64,000 nucleotides of DNA from Absidia repens (Eukaryota > Mucoromycota > Mucoromycetes > Mucorales > Cunninghamellaceae): contig MCGE01000003.1 of assembly GCA_002105175.1 (NCBI GenBank), positions 992,001-1,056,000 of the forward strand, read 5' to 3'. The first letter of the stretch is position 1, and each line of letters opens with the position of its first letter. This document shows positions 22,878 through 32,911 of this stretch, piece after piece. The position numbers and the translations under genes were made by a program. Under the pieces are notes generated by a model, which saw nothing but the letters and a program-made list of their open reading frames with translations, did no database searches and had not been told where the DNA came from.

Positions 22878-23185
22878 TGAAATAAGCACAAAGGTAAGTA
22901 AGTGATACAATTGGTTACTCTTTTTATTTAATATTCAAACATGTCATATTCATATCTTTTTCTATAGCTACTCTAAGTGAGTCATAATAAAATGGTTACA
23001 AATTGGGATAATCTGAAGTGATGTTGGGTAAGTAATTTAGCGGGTGATGAAGTATGTATAAAATAAGGTATAGGGTAGTACCTGTCAAAATGTCAAAGTG
23101 AAAAATGCGGAGCAGGGTATAAAAATAAATAAATAAATAAAGATGTGGAAGATGGGAAATAGGTTCGGGTATCACAAATACAACA
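22878..23185. repeat. Solo LTR, second family
   Basis: 308 bp from TGAAATAAGC to AATACAACA with a perfect 5-bp duplication, ATTGT (22873-22877 and 23186-23190). It is about 93-95% similar by eye to 30052-30346. The empty site in the paralogue at 25150-25170 has ATTGT once. It shares AAGTGATACAATTG with the chromovirus LTR but differs elsewhere. Confidence 0.9.
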
Positions 23186-23637
23186 ATTGTCATTTTCTCA
23201 TTTTCCAGAAATAAAGTCATACATTTGTTAATTCCACTCCAATATCTTTGACACTACATCAGAATATGTAGTTTTACAAGCCCTTTCGATTGGTGTAACG
23301 TACGTCACTGTACCTAAACTATGTATAAAGTTAGACACATAAAGCCATTTTTCGATTTACGACAAATGTCGGCCGATCAATCTTAAACTTATGTGTAACA
23401 TACTCTAAACCATTCCGCATCGTTCGGTACCACTCTTGGCCGGATACACCCATTATCAGTCTACTTATTTAAAAAACAAATTACTATGGAGTGTCTATTT
23501 TGACTTTCAACCCTTTATTTTGTTTTTTTATTTAAAATCACCCATTTAAAAACAGCGATAACAGCCGTTTACTGGTTGCGGAGTTCAAAAAACTTTTCGG
23601 GGTTTAAAAGGGTGCTTCTCCGAAGCTTTTGGCAAAA

Positions 23638-23654
23638 GCGCGGCGAAGCCGCGC
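23638..23654. repeat. GC-rich perfect hairpin
   Basis: GCGCGGC, loop GAA, GCCGCGC, followed by GCTCCGCGG, in an otherwise AT-rich region. It could be the end of a mobile element such as a Helitron, but no CTRR terminus or TC start was identified. Confidence 0.4.
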
Positions 23655-24269
23655 GCTCCGCGGTCGAGCTATTCCCGATTTATTGAATTTTTAGGGGGTA
23701 TGGAGGGGTATTTCTGTGTGTGTATGGGGATATTGGATGGGGGAAAAAAAAATGGTATGAGTAGAAGGAGTATGTGACTAGAAAGCGGATCCAAGCAAAC
23801 GTGGATGTCCAAGTATGTGTGTGGTTGAATGGTGGGCAATAATGTAGAGGCGGTTATTATGGCTGTAGGCTTTTAGCTGTGAGCTTACAGGCGTAAACTT
23901 TAGAGCATTGTACAATTAATTGTATGAGAGATGGATGGTTTGTTTGGTGACAAAAAATGATTGTATAATATTTCTAAAGATGCATGGAAAATTTGAAGTT
24001 GAACGGTTTCGTAGTTCGTTTTATATAAAGCGAAGAAGAGTATATTGCAGGTTAATTGGATTTTGCAGGCTGTAAAGCCAGATGGGTGTGAATTCAACCG
24101 CCGCCGCCGGCAGTCTGGATTGTTGATCCAAAAAAAAAAAAAAAATGGGAGCGCACATCCAAAAAAAAAAAAAAAAAAAAAAAAAAAAGACAAGTCAACG
24201 GGAATGAGCCAACATCTGTTCACTGTTTTTGGCTCATTGTGGACCTGGTGGCTTTGGCTTTCTGTTTAG

Positions 24270-24360
24270 AAATAGTTTAGAAGGGTTTTAGAAAAGGGAT
24301 TTCAAGAAGCATGGGGAAACCCTTTCATTTTGATTCTAGAATCTTGGGGAAATGTCTTGC
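24270..24360 (+). repeat. GGGGAAACCC-core dispersed repeat, copy 7
   Basis: Reads AGAAGGGTTTTAG, AAGGGATTTCAAGAAGCAT, GGGGAAACCC, TTTCATTTTGATTC. The flanking potential stem is AAGGGTTT with AAACCCTT, 8 bp. Confidence 0.65.
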
Positions 24361-25080
24361 TTAGCTTAGTACGTGTATATATCTCTTTTCTTCAATAAAA
24401 CATATATCCGCTTCCTTAAACCTTGTCTTTTGTTTGAAATAAATGTTTGTTTAGGCTTCATTAGAAGTTTGGAGATCGCCATTTATAGAGATCCCTTTTA
24501 GAAATCCCTTTTTTATCGTACATCGTACATCGTTCCTTCTTCTACACCATTCATATAGATTCGCACCTCTCTCAGCTACTATTAGCGGCCCCCTATTTTT
24601 ACATCTTCTTTCCTTTTAGTATAGTATTGACTATGTATCATTATTCAATAAAAGCTTTTTTATTTTGCAATGAACAATGGAGTGGCAAAGCTATTCTACT
24701 GTGACAGGCTATTGTACATACTATTCTATTGCGGTAGACTATTCTACATACTATTCTATTGCGATAGATTATCTGCTGTATTTTGCATATTAATGTAGCA
24801 ATAAAATAAAGTAAAAAAAAATAAAATAAAAATAAAATAAAGCGTGGCATTGATGTGAATCAGGCACAATGCATCCATGATTGTCATGATCTGATTTCAC
24901 TTTTTCATATGCCCTTGAAAAATAAACCTATCCACTATATCAAACCGTAGTAATAGTTAAATTGTTTTATATCATAATCCCATCCTAATAAAAGGATGAA
25001 TGATTTATATTATATGAAGAATAACAACATTCTCATCTTGTTTTTTTATTTTTATTTTACAAAAAAGCCTAATTACAACA

Positions 25081-25315
25081 CGGACCTTCATTCCGACAAC
25101 TTTAATTTTTCAATAAATTTGAATTTAGTAAAAACGATATCGAAAACGTGAATTGTCATTTTCCAGAAATAAAATGATAAATTTGTTAACTCAATCCTAA
25201 AACTTACTGTATAAATTACCTCGGAGTAGGTAGTTTTAGATACGCATTCGATTGGTATAACATGAGTCTCTGTATCTGAAATATGTGTAAAGTTAGAGCC
25301 GAAAAACATATATTT
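25081..25315. repeat. Empty-site paralogue of the palindromic element interior
   Basis: Matches the interior of 21671-23502 but lacks both insertions: ACAACTTTAATTTTTCAATA continues directly, and GTGAATTGTCATTTTCCAG is uninterrupted. It records the pre-insertion state for the TIR element and for the solo LTR. Confidence 0.8.
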
Positions 25316-25601
25316 TCTAAATTTGGAAGGTCATCAATATTGAACATCAAAGTACGGCAACAATAACAGTACTTTCAACTCTAGTCCTATTTTATTTTTA
25401 AGCATTTGTAGCTACAATCGGATGAACTTCATCCTAAAAGTTCTGGTGCTCACTCTATAAAAAATAAAAACCTACAAAAACAATTTCCAGTTACGACCTG
25501 ATAACCAAAATTAGCCGTAACAACATAAAACCCTGCAAAAAACAACTCAACTTACGATTCAGTAACAAAAATGAAGTGTAACAGATGCCAAAAGACCACA
25601 A

Positions 25602-25673
25602 GGCTTTGCCGAGACTCGAACTCGGATAATGAGATTCAGAGTCTCATATGCTGACCATTACATCACAAAGCCG
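25602..25673 (-). tRNA. tRNA-Gln (anticodon CUG)
   Basis: 72 nt. Acceptor strands GGCTTTG and CAAAGCC pair perfectly. The D-arm is ATGTAATGGTCAGCAT (A box). The anticodon stem TGAGA/TCTCA carries loop CTCTGAA, giving CUG (plus-strand 25638-25640). The T-arm is CCGAGTTCGAGTCTCGG (B box). No intron. A TTTT terminator follows about 8 nt downstream on the minus strand (near 25591). The 5' end faces the retroelement stack that begins about 10 bp away. Confidence 0.93.
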
Positions 25674-25682
25674 TTTGGGCGC

Positions 25683-26041
25683 TATGAGAATCAAAACTGG
25701 ATTATATGTTTTTGGTACAATCCAGGTCACACGAGGGCAAGCGACCTCTCCGACCAATGATATGGCTCCATTCTCCGACCAATAATATGGCTCCTTTCCC
25801 CACCTCCCCCTTCACCCACACAAATGTCAAAAGCGGATAGTGAATCAACATGACTTTATTTTATTTTTATTTTATTGTATTTTAAATTTCTAATCGTAAT
25901 AATCTACTGTAAATCTAATCTAAATCCTATTGTCGGGATTCATTCTATCTAATTGTATAAATACTAAGTCTATTTTTCATAAATAAAAACCGTGCCTTTC
26001 TTTCAGTCATTTTTCCTTGTCCCCAAAAATTTATCCTATCA
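25683..26041 (+). repeat. Solo LTR a, first in the stack by the tRNA gene
   Basis: About 359 bp, from TATGAGAATC to ATCCTATCA, followed by GCGC (26042-26045). It shares blocks with the other LTRs of the stack: GGGCAAGCGACCTCTCC, an AATAAAAAC poly(A) signal and CAGTCATTTTT near the end. The left junction lies within about 10 bp of the tRNA 5' end in a GC-rich GGGC-type sequence; whether it is exactly GCGC needs a base-level check. Confidence 0.6.
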
Positions 26042-26045
26042 GCGC

Positions 26046-26761
26046 TGACAAGTTGGGAAGTGATCTATATTTGGCGGGCAGTCGGGAATTCAATACCATT
26101 CGGCCGTGTATATTGGACGGTGATTGGCTCTCTACCGATAGACTGCTGGTTTTGAAATTTATTTATTTTGGGCGCGAACCTTTTATTTTTTTTTATTTCT
26201 TTTCCTTTTCCCCTTTCTCTTCCCACCTTTTCCCATTCATTCATTTTAGACATCGTCTCAGTTCCCTTTACTTTTATTTTATTCTCCTTTCTCTCTCTCT
26301 CTCCCATTATTATTACGTTGTTTCAGTTCCCTTGTTTTTTCTCTTTAGTTTAGAACCCCCCATTTATTCATTCATTCTTTTTTTATTTTTATTTTATTGA
26401 TCTTGACTCTGGATTGTGATTCTGAACTCTTTTTCTCTTTTTACTTCTGTCGCCGACAAAGTATTATCTTTAACACTCTCATATAGTCATAGTTTTAGGT
26501 ATATTAGAATCTATTTTTGACTTTGAAATAAAGAACAACTCTTTCTCCTCTCTTATTTTTTTTATTATCTTGCTTTACTTTTGTTGGTGTTTCTCCTCTT
26601 CTCTTATTATTTCATATCTATTCACTCTTGATACGGAATACTAGCCTATATTGATAGAATAATTACTAGATTGAACATCAGAAAAGTAAGCTATTCAGTG
26701 CTGTATTGATAAAGGACCTTCTATACATCAATTATTAATAAAAGCAATTCCAAACGTCTCA
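26046..26761 (+). repeat. Solo LTR b, or two stacked LTR remnants
   Basis: 716 bp between two GCGC junctions (26042-26045 and 26762-26765), starting TGACAAG and ending GTCTCA. It is pyrimidine-rich with AATAAA signals near 26526 and 26737, like its neighbours. An inner CAGTGCTG at about 26697 may be a mutated GCGC junction, so it could be two elements. Confidence 0.55.
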
Positions 26762-26765
26762 GCGC

Positions 26766-27076
26766 TGTGAGATCGGACGGTGGTTATCGCAAGAAATGAC
26801 CGACCTTCCCTCTCCCGGGTATGATTATGCAGGCGACCTCCTCACTGTTATTTTTTTATCGGACTTCAAATTCCCTTTTTCTTTCTTTTTTTTTTAGCTT
26901 CTCCCCCATTTTTATTTTTACTTTCTTTTGTACATTGTTGAACAACCATAGATGTTACTACCATTAGTTTTGTACATCCTTAGTTTATATATATTACGTA
27001 CTTTTGAAAATGAATAAAAACCTTTCTTCTCTTAAAAAAATCTTTTTGCCCCATTTTACAAATTATTTTACTGTCA
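26766..27076 (+). repeat. Solo LTR of family 1
   Basis: 311 bp, TGTGAGATCGG to TTTTACTGTCA, flanked by GCGC on both sides (26762-26765 and 27077-27080). Nearly the same sequence as the LTRs of the next element over most of its length, diverging in the last 50 bases. Confidence 0.8.
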
Positions 27077-27080
27077 GCGC

Positions 27081-28120
27081 TGTGAGATCGGACGGTGGTT
27101 ATCGCAAGAAATGACCGACCTTCCCTCTCACGGGTATGATTATGCAGGCGACCTCCTCACTGTTATTTTTTTTATCGGACTTCAATTCCCCTTTTTCTTT
27201 CTTTTTTTTTTTTGTTTATTTTTTTTTTAGCTTCTCCCCCATTTTTATTTTTACTTTCTTTTGTACATTGTTGAACAACTATAGATGTTACTACCATTAG
27301 TTTTGTACATCCTTAGTTTATATATATTACGTACTTTTGAAAATGAATAAAAACCTTTATCTTTTTCTCTTTCAGTCAAAAACTGCCTTACCCATTTTTT
27401 ACCTCTGACATTTATTGGTGAGACTACCAGGGGATTCGTTTTATTGTATAGCACTTATCACAACACTCTATTTTTATCATGATGAACGAAAAACTTTTTG
27501 GCGAACCTTCCAACTTCAACGGCGGCAAGAAGGATAATGCTCTGTCTTAGTTGAGGACAATGAACCGTATCCGAAAGGGTGCAACATTGGACGATGAACA
27601 AGCACTCTTGGTGGCAGGCTCACACCTACGTGGCTCGGCTGAACAATGGTGGGCGATCTATGAAGATTCGGTCGAAACGTGGGACAAGTTCCAGCTCATG
27701 TTCAAGCAAAAGTATGTTGGCTGAACAAGGAAAATAAGGACAAGGATGCTGACTGCGACTTATCTGTGGTGATTCGGTCTGGTCGGAGGGAATTGTGAGA
27801 TCGGACGGTGGTTATCGCAAGAAATGACCGACCTTCCCTCTCACGGGTATGATCATGCAGGCGACCTCCTCACTGTTATTTTTTTATCGGACTTCAATTC
27901 CCCTTTTTCTTTCTTTTTTTTTTGTTTATTTTTTTTTTTAGCTTCTCCCTCATTTTTATTTTTACTTTCTTTTGTACATTGTTGAACAACTATAGATGTT
28001 ACTACCATTAGTTTTGTACATCCTTAGTTTATATATATTACGTACTTTTGAAAATGAATAAAAACCTTTATCTTTTCTCTTTCAGTCAAAAACTGCCTTA
28101 CCCATTTTTTACCTCTGACA
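27081..28120 (+). mobile_element. Miniature LTR element A (1.04 kb) with a Gag remnant
   Basis: 5' LTR 27081-27410, a primer-binding site starting TGGTGAGACTACC (27416), about 380 bp internal, a purine tract GGTCGGAGGGAAT, and 3' LTR 27794-28120. GCGC flanks both ends (27077-27080 and 28121-28124). The LTRs differ at only a few positions. There is no protease, RT or integrase, so it must depend on enzymes from a relative; element B has the same primer site and a similar purine tract. Confidence 0.85.
27479..27724 (+). pseudogene. Gag remnant in element A
   Basis: Begins MMNEKLFGEPSNFNGGKK, is broken by TAG at 27548-27550, then continues in frame with a capsid-like segment (LLVAGSHLRGSAEQWWAIY, then WDKFQLMFKQKY) to a TGA at 27722. 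It matches the retrotransposon Gag capsid pattern. Too short and interrupted to work. Confidence 0.7.
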
Positions 28121-28745
28121 GCGCTGTGAGCTTGCGACCTGGTACTTGTGCCTTTTGACCCCCTCAAGACATTGAATTGCCAAGCGGCCTCTCCCCCAAT
28201 CAAATTTAGTTATTATTTGAAACTCCTCCCCGCATTGCCTCTTTTTTTTATTTTTATTTACCCCACACGCTCTTCCTCTTTTTTTCTCTTCCCTTTATTC
28301 ATTTCCATTTCACTCACTCTCTTCATCTCATTCTTATTCTTTTACTTTCCCCTTCCTTTTTATTATTTTGCTTTAATGGACTGTAGTCTACTTTTATTTT
28401 TAGTTTATTGTTTTGTACATTGTTGAACCAACCTTAGATTAGCTGACATTAGTATTTTGTGTCCCCTTACTAGAATAGCTTTTAAGGAAGACAAACTTCA
28501 ATTCAATAAACAATATCTTCTTCTACTCAGTCATTTTTGCCCCTACCCATTTTTTTTACTGTCATTTATTGGTGAGACTACCAGGGGCTTTCCAATTTGA
28601 ACATTATCATTCTTTATTTACTTACTATGATCAATGCAATCGACGCTGCCCGTTTTTTGGGTGAACCAACGAACTTCTCTGGAAGTGGCTCAACCAAGGA
28701 TTCGGGTCTAGGTCGGGTGCGGGATGCCTCTCACGAAAAATTTCC

Positions 28746-30005
28746 TTAAAAGGCAATAGGGTCCCCATCCGATCGAAACCTTTCCGACTCACTTGGCAGG
28801 AAGAACAAGAACTCCAGGCAGAAATCGACAAGTTGCTAGAAATGGGTCTCATACGTCCGTCCAAGGGTCTTTGGTCAAGTCCGGTGTTTTTTGTGAAGAA
28901 GCGCGACGGTGGTTTGCGGATGGTTGTGGATTACCGAAAACTGAATCAACTGACTATCAAGGATAGCTTCTCCTTACCTCACATTGACGATCTTTTGGAT
29001 TCTTTTGGTGGTGCCAAGGTATTTTCGACTCTGGACGCAGCTAGCGGGTTTTGGCAAATTCCCATGAATCAATCTTCCATTGAAAAAACTGGTTTTGTGA
29101 CGAAACGTGGGACATATGAATTTCTGACGATGCCTTTTGGACTTATGTGTGCACCATCTACTTTCCAACGGACAATGACTTCACTCCTTCAAGGGTACAT
29201 TGGTGTATTTGTATATGTTTTTATTGACGACATTATTATTTTTTCGGCTGACATGGATGAACACAAACGGCATTTGGCTCTGGTTTTCAAGGCTTGTGAT
29301 GAAGCAAATCTTCGGTTGAAGGAATCGAAATGTCATTTTGGTCGCTTTTCTGTGGAATACCTTGGACATGTAGTACACGGTGATGGTTTGGCTCCCTGTC
29401 AACGAAACGTGGAAAAGATTTTGGAAATGCATTACCCTGAAGATGTTGCTGATATTTGGTCTTTCCTTGGTACCGCTGGATACTATCGACGTTTTATTGC
29501 TGATTTTGCTGCTGTCGCTTCTCCTCTCACGAAACTCCTACGATCTGATGTCCCATTTGTTTTTGATGAACGATGTATGGCCGCTGTGGAACGTCTCAAG
29601 GTTGCTTTGGTTTCTCCCTCATTACTTGCTTACCCTGACCGCGATCAAATCCAAGTGATGACCACTGATGCATCCGCATGTGGCTTAGGTGCAATCCTTT
29701 CCCAACATCCTGTCAGCGACCCCTCAAAAGAAACGGTGATAGCTTATGCAAGTCGAACTGTCCATGGTGCGGAAGAACGGTATGCTGCTACTCATCTTGA
29801 AGCTCTTGCAATTGTGTGGTCCGTGGATCATTTCCGACATTACTTGGTTGGCCGAAAATTTGAACTACGAACTGATCATGCCGCTCTGGTGTATATCTTC
29901 CAACCCAACACCCAAGTTGCAAAGGTGGGCTGCCTCTCTTATGGAATACGATTACGATATCATATACAAGAAAGGGAAAGACAACCCGGCCGACTCCTTA
30001 TCTAG
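28746..30005 (+). pseudogene. Element B reverse transcriptase and RNase H
   Basis: The RT is largely intact: LIRPSKGLWSSPVFFVKKRDG, FSTLDAASGFWQIPM, LTMPFGLMCAPSTFQ and the catalytic FIDDIIIFS. The RNase H has TTDASACGLGAIL and HLEALAIVW, then shifts frame near 29890; the neighbouring frame supplies YDIIYKKGKDNPADSLSRL. Gag and protease are deleted upstream, so no working polyprotein is possible. Confidence 0.85.
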
Positions 30006-30051
30006 GTTACTCTGAACTTTGATCTGTGTCTTTCTGGTAGATTATACTAGT

Positions 30052-30346
30052 TGAAATAAACGCAAAGGTAAATAAGTGATACAATTGGTTACTCTTTTTA
30101 TTTAATATTCAAACATGTCATATTTATATCTTTTTCTATAGCTAAGTGAGTCATAGTGAAATGGTTACAAATTGGGATAATCTGAAGTGATGTTGGGGAA
30201 GTAATTTAGCGGGTGATGAAGTATGAATAAAATAAGGTATAGGGTAGTACCTGTCAAAATGTCAAAGTGAAAGAAATGTGGAGCGGGGTATAAATAAATA
30301 AAGATGTGGAAGATGGGAAATAGGTTTGGGTATCACAAATACAACA
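30052..30346. repeat. Solo LTR, second family, nested in element B
   Basis: 295 bp, TGAAATAAACGC to AATACAACA, with target duplication CTAGT at 30047-30051 and 30347-30351. Sister of 22878-23185. Its presence shows a later insertion into element B. Confidence 0.9.
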
Positions 30347-30780
30347 CTAGTGTTACTTTATTTTCTTTTATTTATTTTATTTTATTTTTTATTTTCGGCG
30401 CCTTATTTTTTTTTTGTTTTTGGGACCTATTTATTTTTTTATTTTTTTATCCCATATTTTACTTTTTTTGATCTGGATTATTTTTTTATTCATTATCTAT
30501 TTTTTTTTTTTTATCTTTTGAACATTTTTTTTTATCTCTCTCAACTTTTATCTTTTTGTCCTCATCCTTTTTCTGGAATCTCTTTTGTTGAATAAAAAGT
30601 TTTCATTACTTTTTGGCTCAGCACTTTATTGGAAATAATACACAAAAGGAGGAAGCCCCATCTCTTCTTGGGCTACTATCTTTTGTGACGGACCCCCTGA
30701 GCGTTCTCTATTAGCAGTTGGTGTGGTTGCTAGACAGCTCATTCCCCGTCTGGCGGTAATGGACTATCCTACTTACTGTA
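30347..30780. other. T-rich tract inside element B
   Basis: T/A/C-rich sequence with AATAAAAAG near 30590 and GGCTCAGCACTT at about 30616, which resembles a degraded LTR with a mutated GCGC junction. No coding signal. Confidence 0.4.
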
Positions 30781-30787
30781 TGTTGCG

Positions 30788-31449
30788 GTGTATCAGTATG
30801 TGTCGAATGGATCCTACCCCCGAGATTCAACCAAGCCTGTGAAACGGCGGATACGAAGGATGGGCGTGAAGTACTTCGCTCATGAAGGAAGGCTGTATTC
30901 AAGAGTATACAATCATGGTGGATTTGATTTGGAACTAGTACACGAAGGAAATATTGAAGACGTCATTGAACGGGTACACAGTGAAGGCCATTTGGGTGCG
31001 AAGAATACTTATAATAGCTTACGACGACGATACACGGGCCCCGCTCTGTGGAACAAGGCGTGGACGTAGTACGTAGAGGTGCAACTTGTAAATTCCGATC
31101 AAGAAGGCCGAATCGTCGGGTGGAAGCGGGAAGACCGATCAAGGTGCCAAGAGATCCGTTTTTTATGATTGGATGTGATGCTGTTGGTCCTGTGGTGGTT
31201 TCCAAATCGAAAAATCGCGACATATTGGTGGCTGTGGATTACTTGACAAAGTGGCCGGTGATGAAAGCCGTACCCAACATTAACGAAGCAACAACAGCGG
31301 ATTTTCTCTATAACGAGGTGGTGGTGAACTATGGTGTGCCTAACTTCATATCAACTGGATCGAACTTTACTTCTGGGTGTGTCCGTCACTTCCTGCAATT
31401 ACTGATGTGCGTGTGTCCCGTGCTGGTGAACTCCTCAATGCTTGGATAG
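30788..31449 (+). pseudogene. Element B integrase remnant
   Basis: A zinc-binding integrase segment (RVHSEGHLGAKNTYNSLRRR) is followed, after a frame shift near 31050, by a core fragment with the first catalytic Asp region (GCDAVGPVVVSKSKNRD, VAVDYLTKWPV). The second Asp site reads ISTGSNFTSG, so its Asp is lost. The reading frame then falls apart; no Glu site was found. Confidence 0.8.
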
Positions 31450-32023
31450 GTCGTCTTGGTGGCTAAGGAAGTGGATAAGGTATCTGAATGTTGGACAGTT
31501 GTGAACAAGTCTCTGGATGAATGGAAGCAGGTATGATGTCAAAATAAAAATGGTGTATCGGTCTGGTTGGGGGGAATTGTGAGCTTGCGACCTGGTACTT
31601 GTGCTTTTTGACCCCCTCAAGACATTGAATTGGCAGGCGACCTCTCCCCCAATCAAATTTAGTTATTATTTGAAACCCCTCCCCGCATTACCTCTTTTTT
31701 TTATTTTTATTTACCTCACACGCTCTTTCTCTTTTTTTCTCTTCCCTTTATTCATTTCCATTTCACTCACTCTCTTCATCTCATTCTTATTCTTTTACTT
31801 TCCCCTTCCTTTTTTATTATTTTGCTTTAATGGACTGTAGTCTCTTATTATTTTTAGTTTATTGTTTTGTACATTGTTGAACCAACCTTAGATTAGCTGA
31901 CATTAGTATTTGTGTCTCCTCACTAGAATAGCTTTTGAGGAAGACAAACTTCAATTCAATAAACGATATTTTCTTCTCCTCAGTCATTTTTGTCCCTACC
32001 CATTTTTTATTTACTGTCAGCGC

Positions 32024-32531
32024 TTTGTTGCCGAAAAGTATACTTTGAAGTAAACGCAGGACGGAGTTTGAGAGCAAACTTTCTCCACTCGGACTGTGGA
32101 TTTATTTTGTTTTACTCAACGTCTTCATTCCCTTTTTATTTTATTTTATTTTATTTTATTTTATTTCTCTCTCTCTCTTCACCTAAATTTACTTCTTTTA
32201 TTATTATATTTATTCTCATTCATCGTCACGCCCCATCGCCACTACCAATATTTCTTTCTTTTAGCATCGCTAATAGTTTGACATCCGTTTATTAGTTTGC
32301 ATCCCTTTAGCTGAAACACTATCACTAATGTTTTGTTGTGCCTTCCCTCATTGGTTTACCTTCTCTCATTAGTTACCTTCCAACACTAGTTTATTCTCCC
32401 TCATTAGTTTTACCTTCCTTCTTATTTATATCTGAAATTCTCGTGTCAATAAAAATCTTGTATTTTGCTATTAGTATATTTTGTCCCAAAAACCCTTCCT
32501 TTTTTTTTTTTTTTTTTTTTTTTACATATCA
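32024..32531 (+). repeat. Solo LTR c, last in the stack
   Basis: 508 bp between GCGC at 32020-32023 and GCGC at 32532-32535. It begins TTTGTTGCCG (the first TG is altered) and ends ACATATCA. Pyrimidine-rich middle and AATAAAAATC near the end, as in the other stack LTRs. Confidence 0.65.
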
Positions 32532-32596
32532 GCGCTGTTTTTTAAATTACATGTATAATCTGTATTTGCAAGTGCCGCGCATTGCGGGAAACTGTT

Positions 32597-32906
32597 TGAA
32601 ATGGATGTGAAAATAAAAAGACAAGAGTAAAATAAACGATACAATTGATATGGTTTTTTATTTAATTGATAAAATGTCAAGTCTTTTTATAATACAATGA
32701 AGATATTTGTGGCTGTGGATGGGAGCATGATAACGATATATTTGAGACTACGGATAATTGAGGGTGTGTGCTATCTGATGTGTTGAATGACAAGTGGGGA
32801 ATTCAGGGGTAAAAAATAGAGTGAAGAGATAGGTCGGATATACAAATGATGATGGTGTAGATGCTTTTGATGTAAATATTGCTAATCAGGAACCAGGAAT
32901 ACGACA
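32597..32906. repeat. Solo LTR of the chromovirus family
   Basis: 310 bp, a diverged copy of the 321-bp LTRs at 15439 and 20714, in the same orientation along the window. Perfect 5-bp duplication CTGTT at 32592-32596 and 32907-32911. It lies 57 bp beyond the last GCGC junction. Confidence 0.92.
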
Positions 32907-32911
32907 CTGTT

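Larger units (their letters stand above)
21671..23502. repeat. Palindromic element with arms of about 170 bp, hosting two insertions
   Basis: The left arm (21671-21840) and right arm (about 23330-23502) are inverted copies: CAAAATAGACACTCCATAG..., then AGTATGTTACACATAAGTTT. The interior contains a TIR element (21946-22834) and a solo LTR (22878-23185). Without these it would be about 630 bp with no coding capacity, so a foldback or MITE-type element is likely. A relative of its uninterrupted interior lies at 25081-25315. The left end abuts the hAT terminus exactly. Confidence 0.7.
23503..25080. other. Gene-free stretch with short repeats
   Basis: Holds a GC-rich hairpin at 23638-23654, long A runs at about 24130-24188, a GGGGAAACCC-core copy at 24270-24360, and a short ATTCTATTGCGRTAGAYTAT tandem repeat at about 24690-24775 (three units). 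No gene was recognised. Confidence 0.5.
28125..32019 (+). mobile_element. Ty3/Gypsy element B, decayed
   Basis: 5' LTR 28125-28564 and 3' LTR 31578-32019, TGTGAGCTTGC to ACTGTCA, a different LTR type from element A. The primer site TGGTGAGACTACC is the same. The purine tract is TTGGGGGGAAT. GCGC flanks it (28121-28124 and 32020-32023). The order is a Gag start (28627) quickly fused to RT by deletion, RNase H, then integrase fragments, so the order is that of Ty3/Gypsy. A foreign solo LTR (30052-30346) sits inside. Several frame breaks mean it is not autonomous. Confidence 0.85.

Noticed and set aside
24105..24115. CRISPR-like or short tandem array near CCGCCGCCGG
   Set aside because: Only a brief trinucleotide run; no repeat-spacer order, and CRISPR is not expected in a fungal nuclear genome.
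26017..26400. Open frame over LTR a/b
   Set aside because: It crosses the GCGC junction between two LTRs and is pyrimidine-driven (Phe/Ser/Leu), so not a gene.
28148..28426. Open frame inside the 5' LTR of element B, repeated at 31601-31840
   Set aside because: Both copies are simply the pyrimidine-rich LTR; the translation is a by-product.
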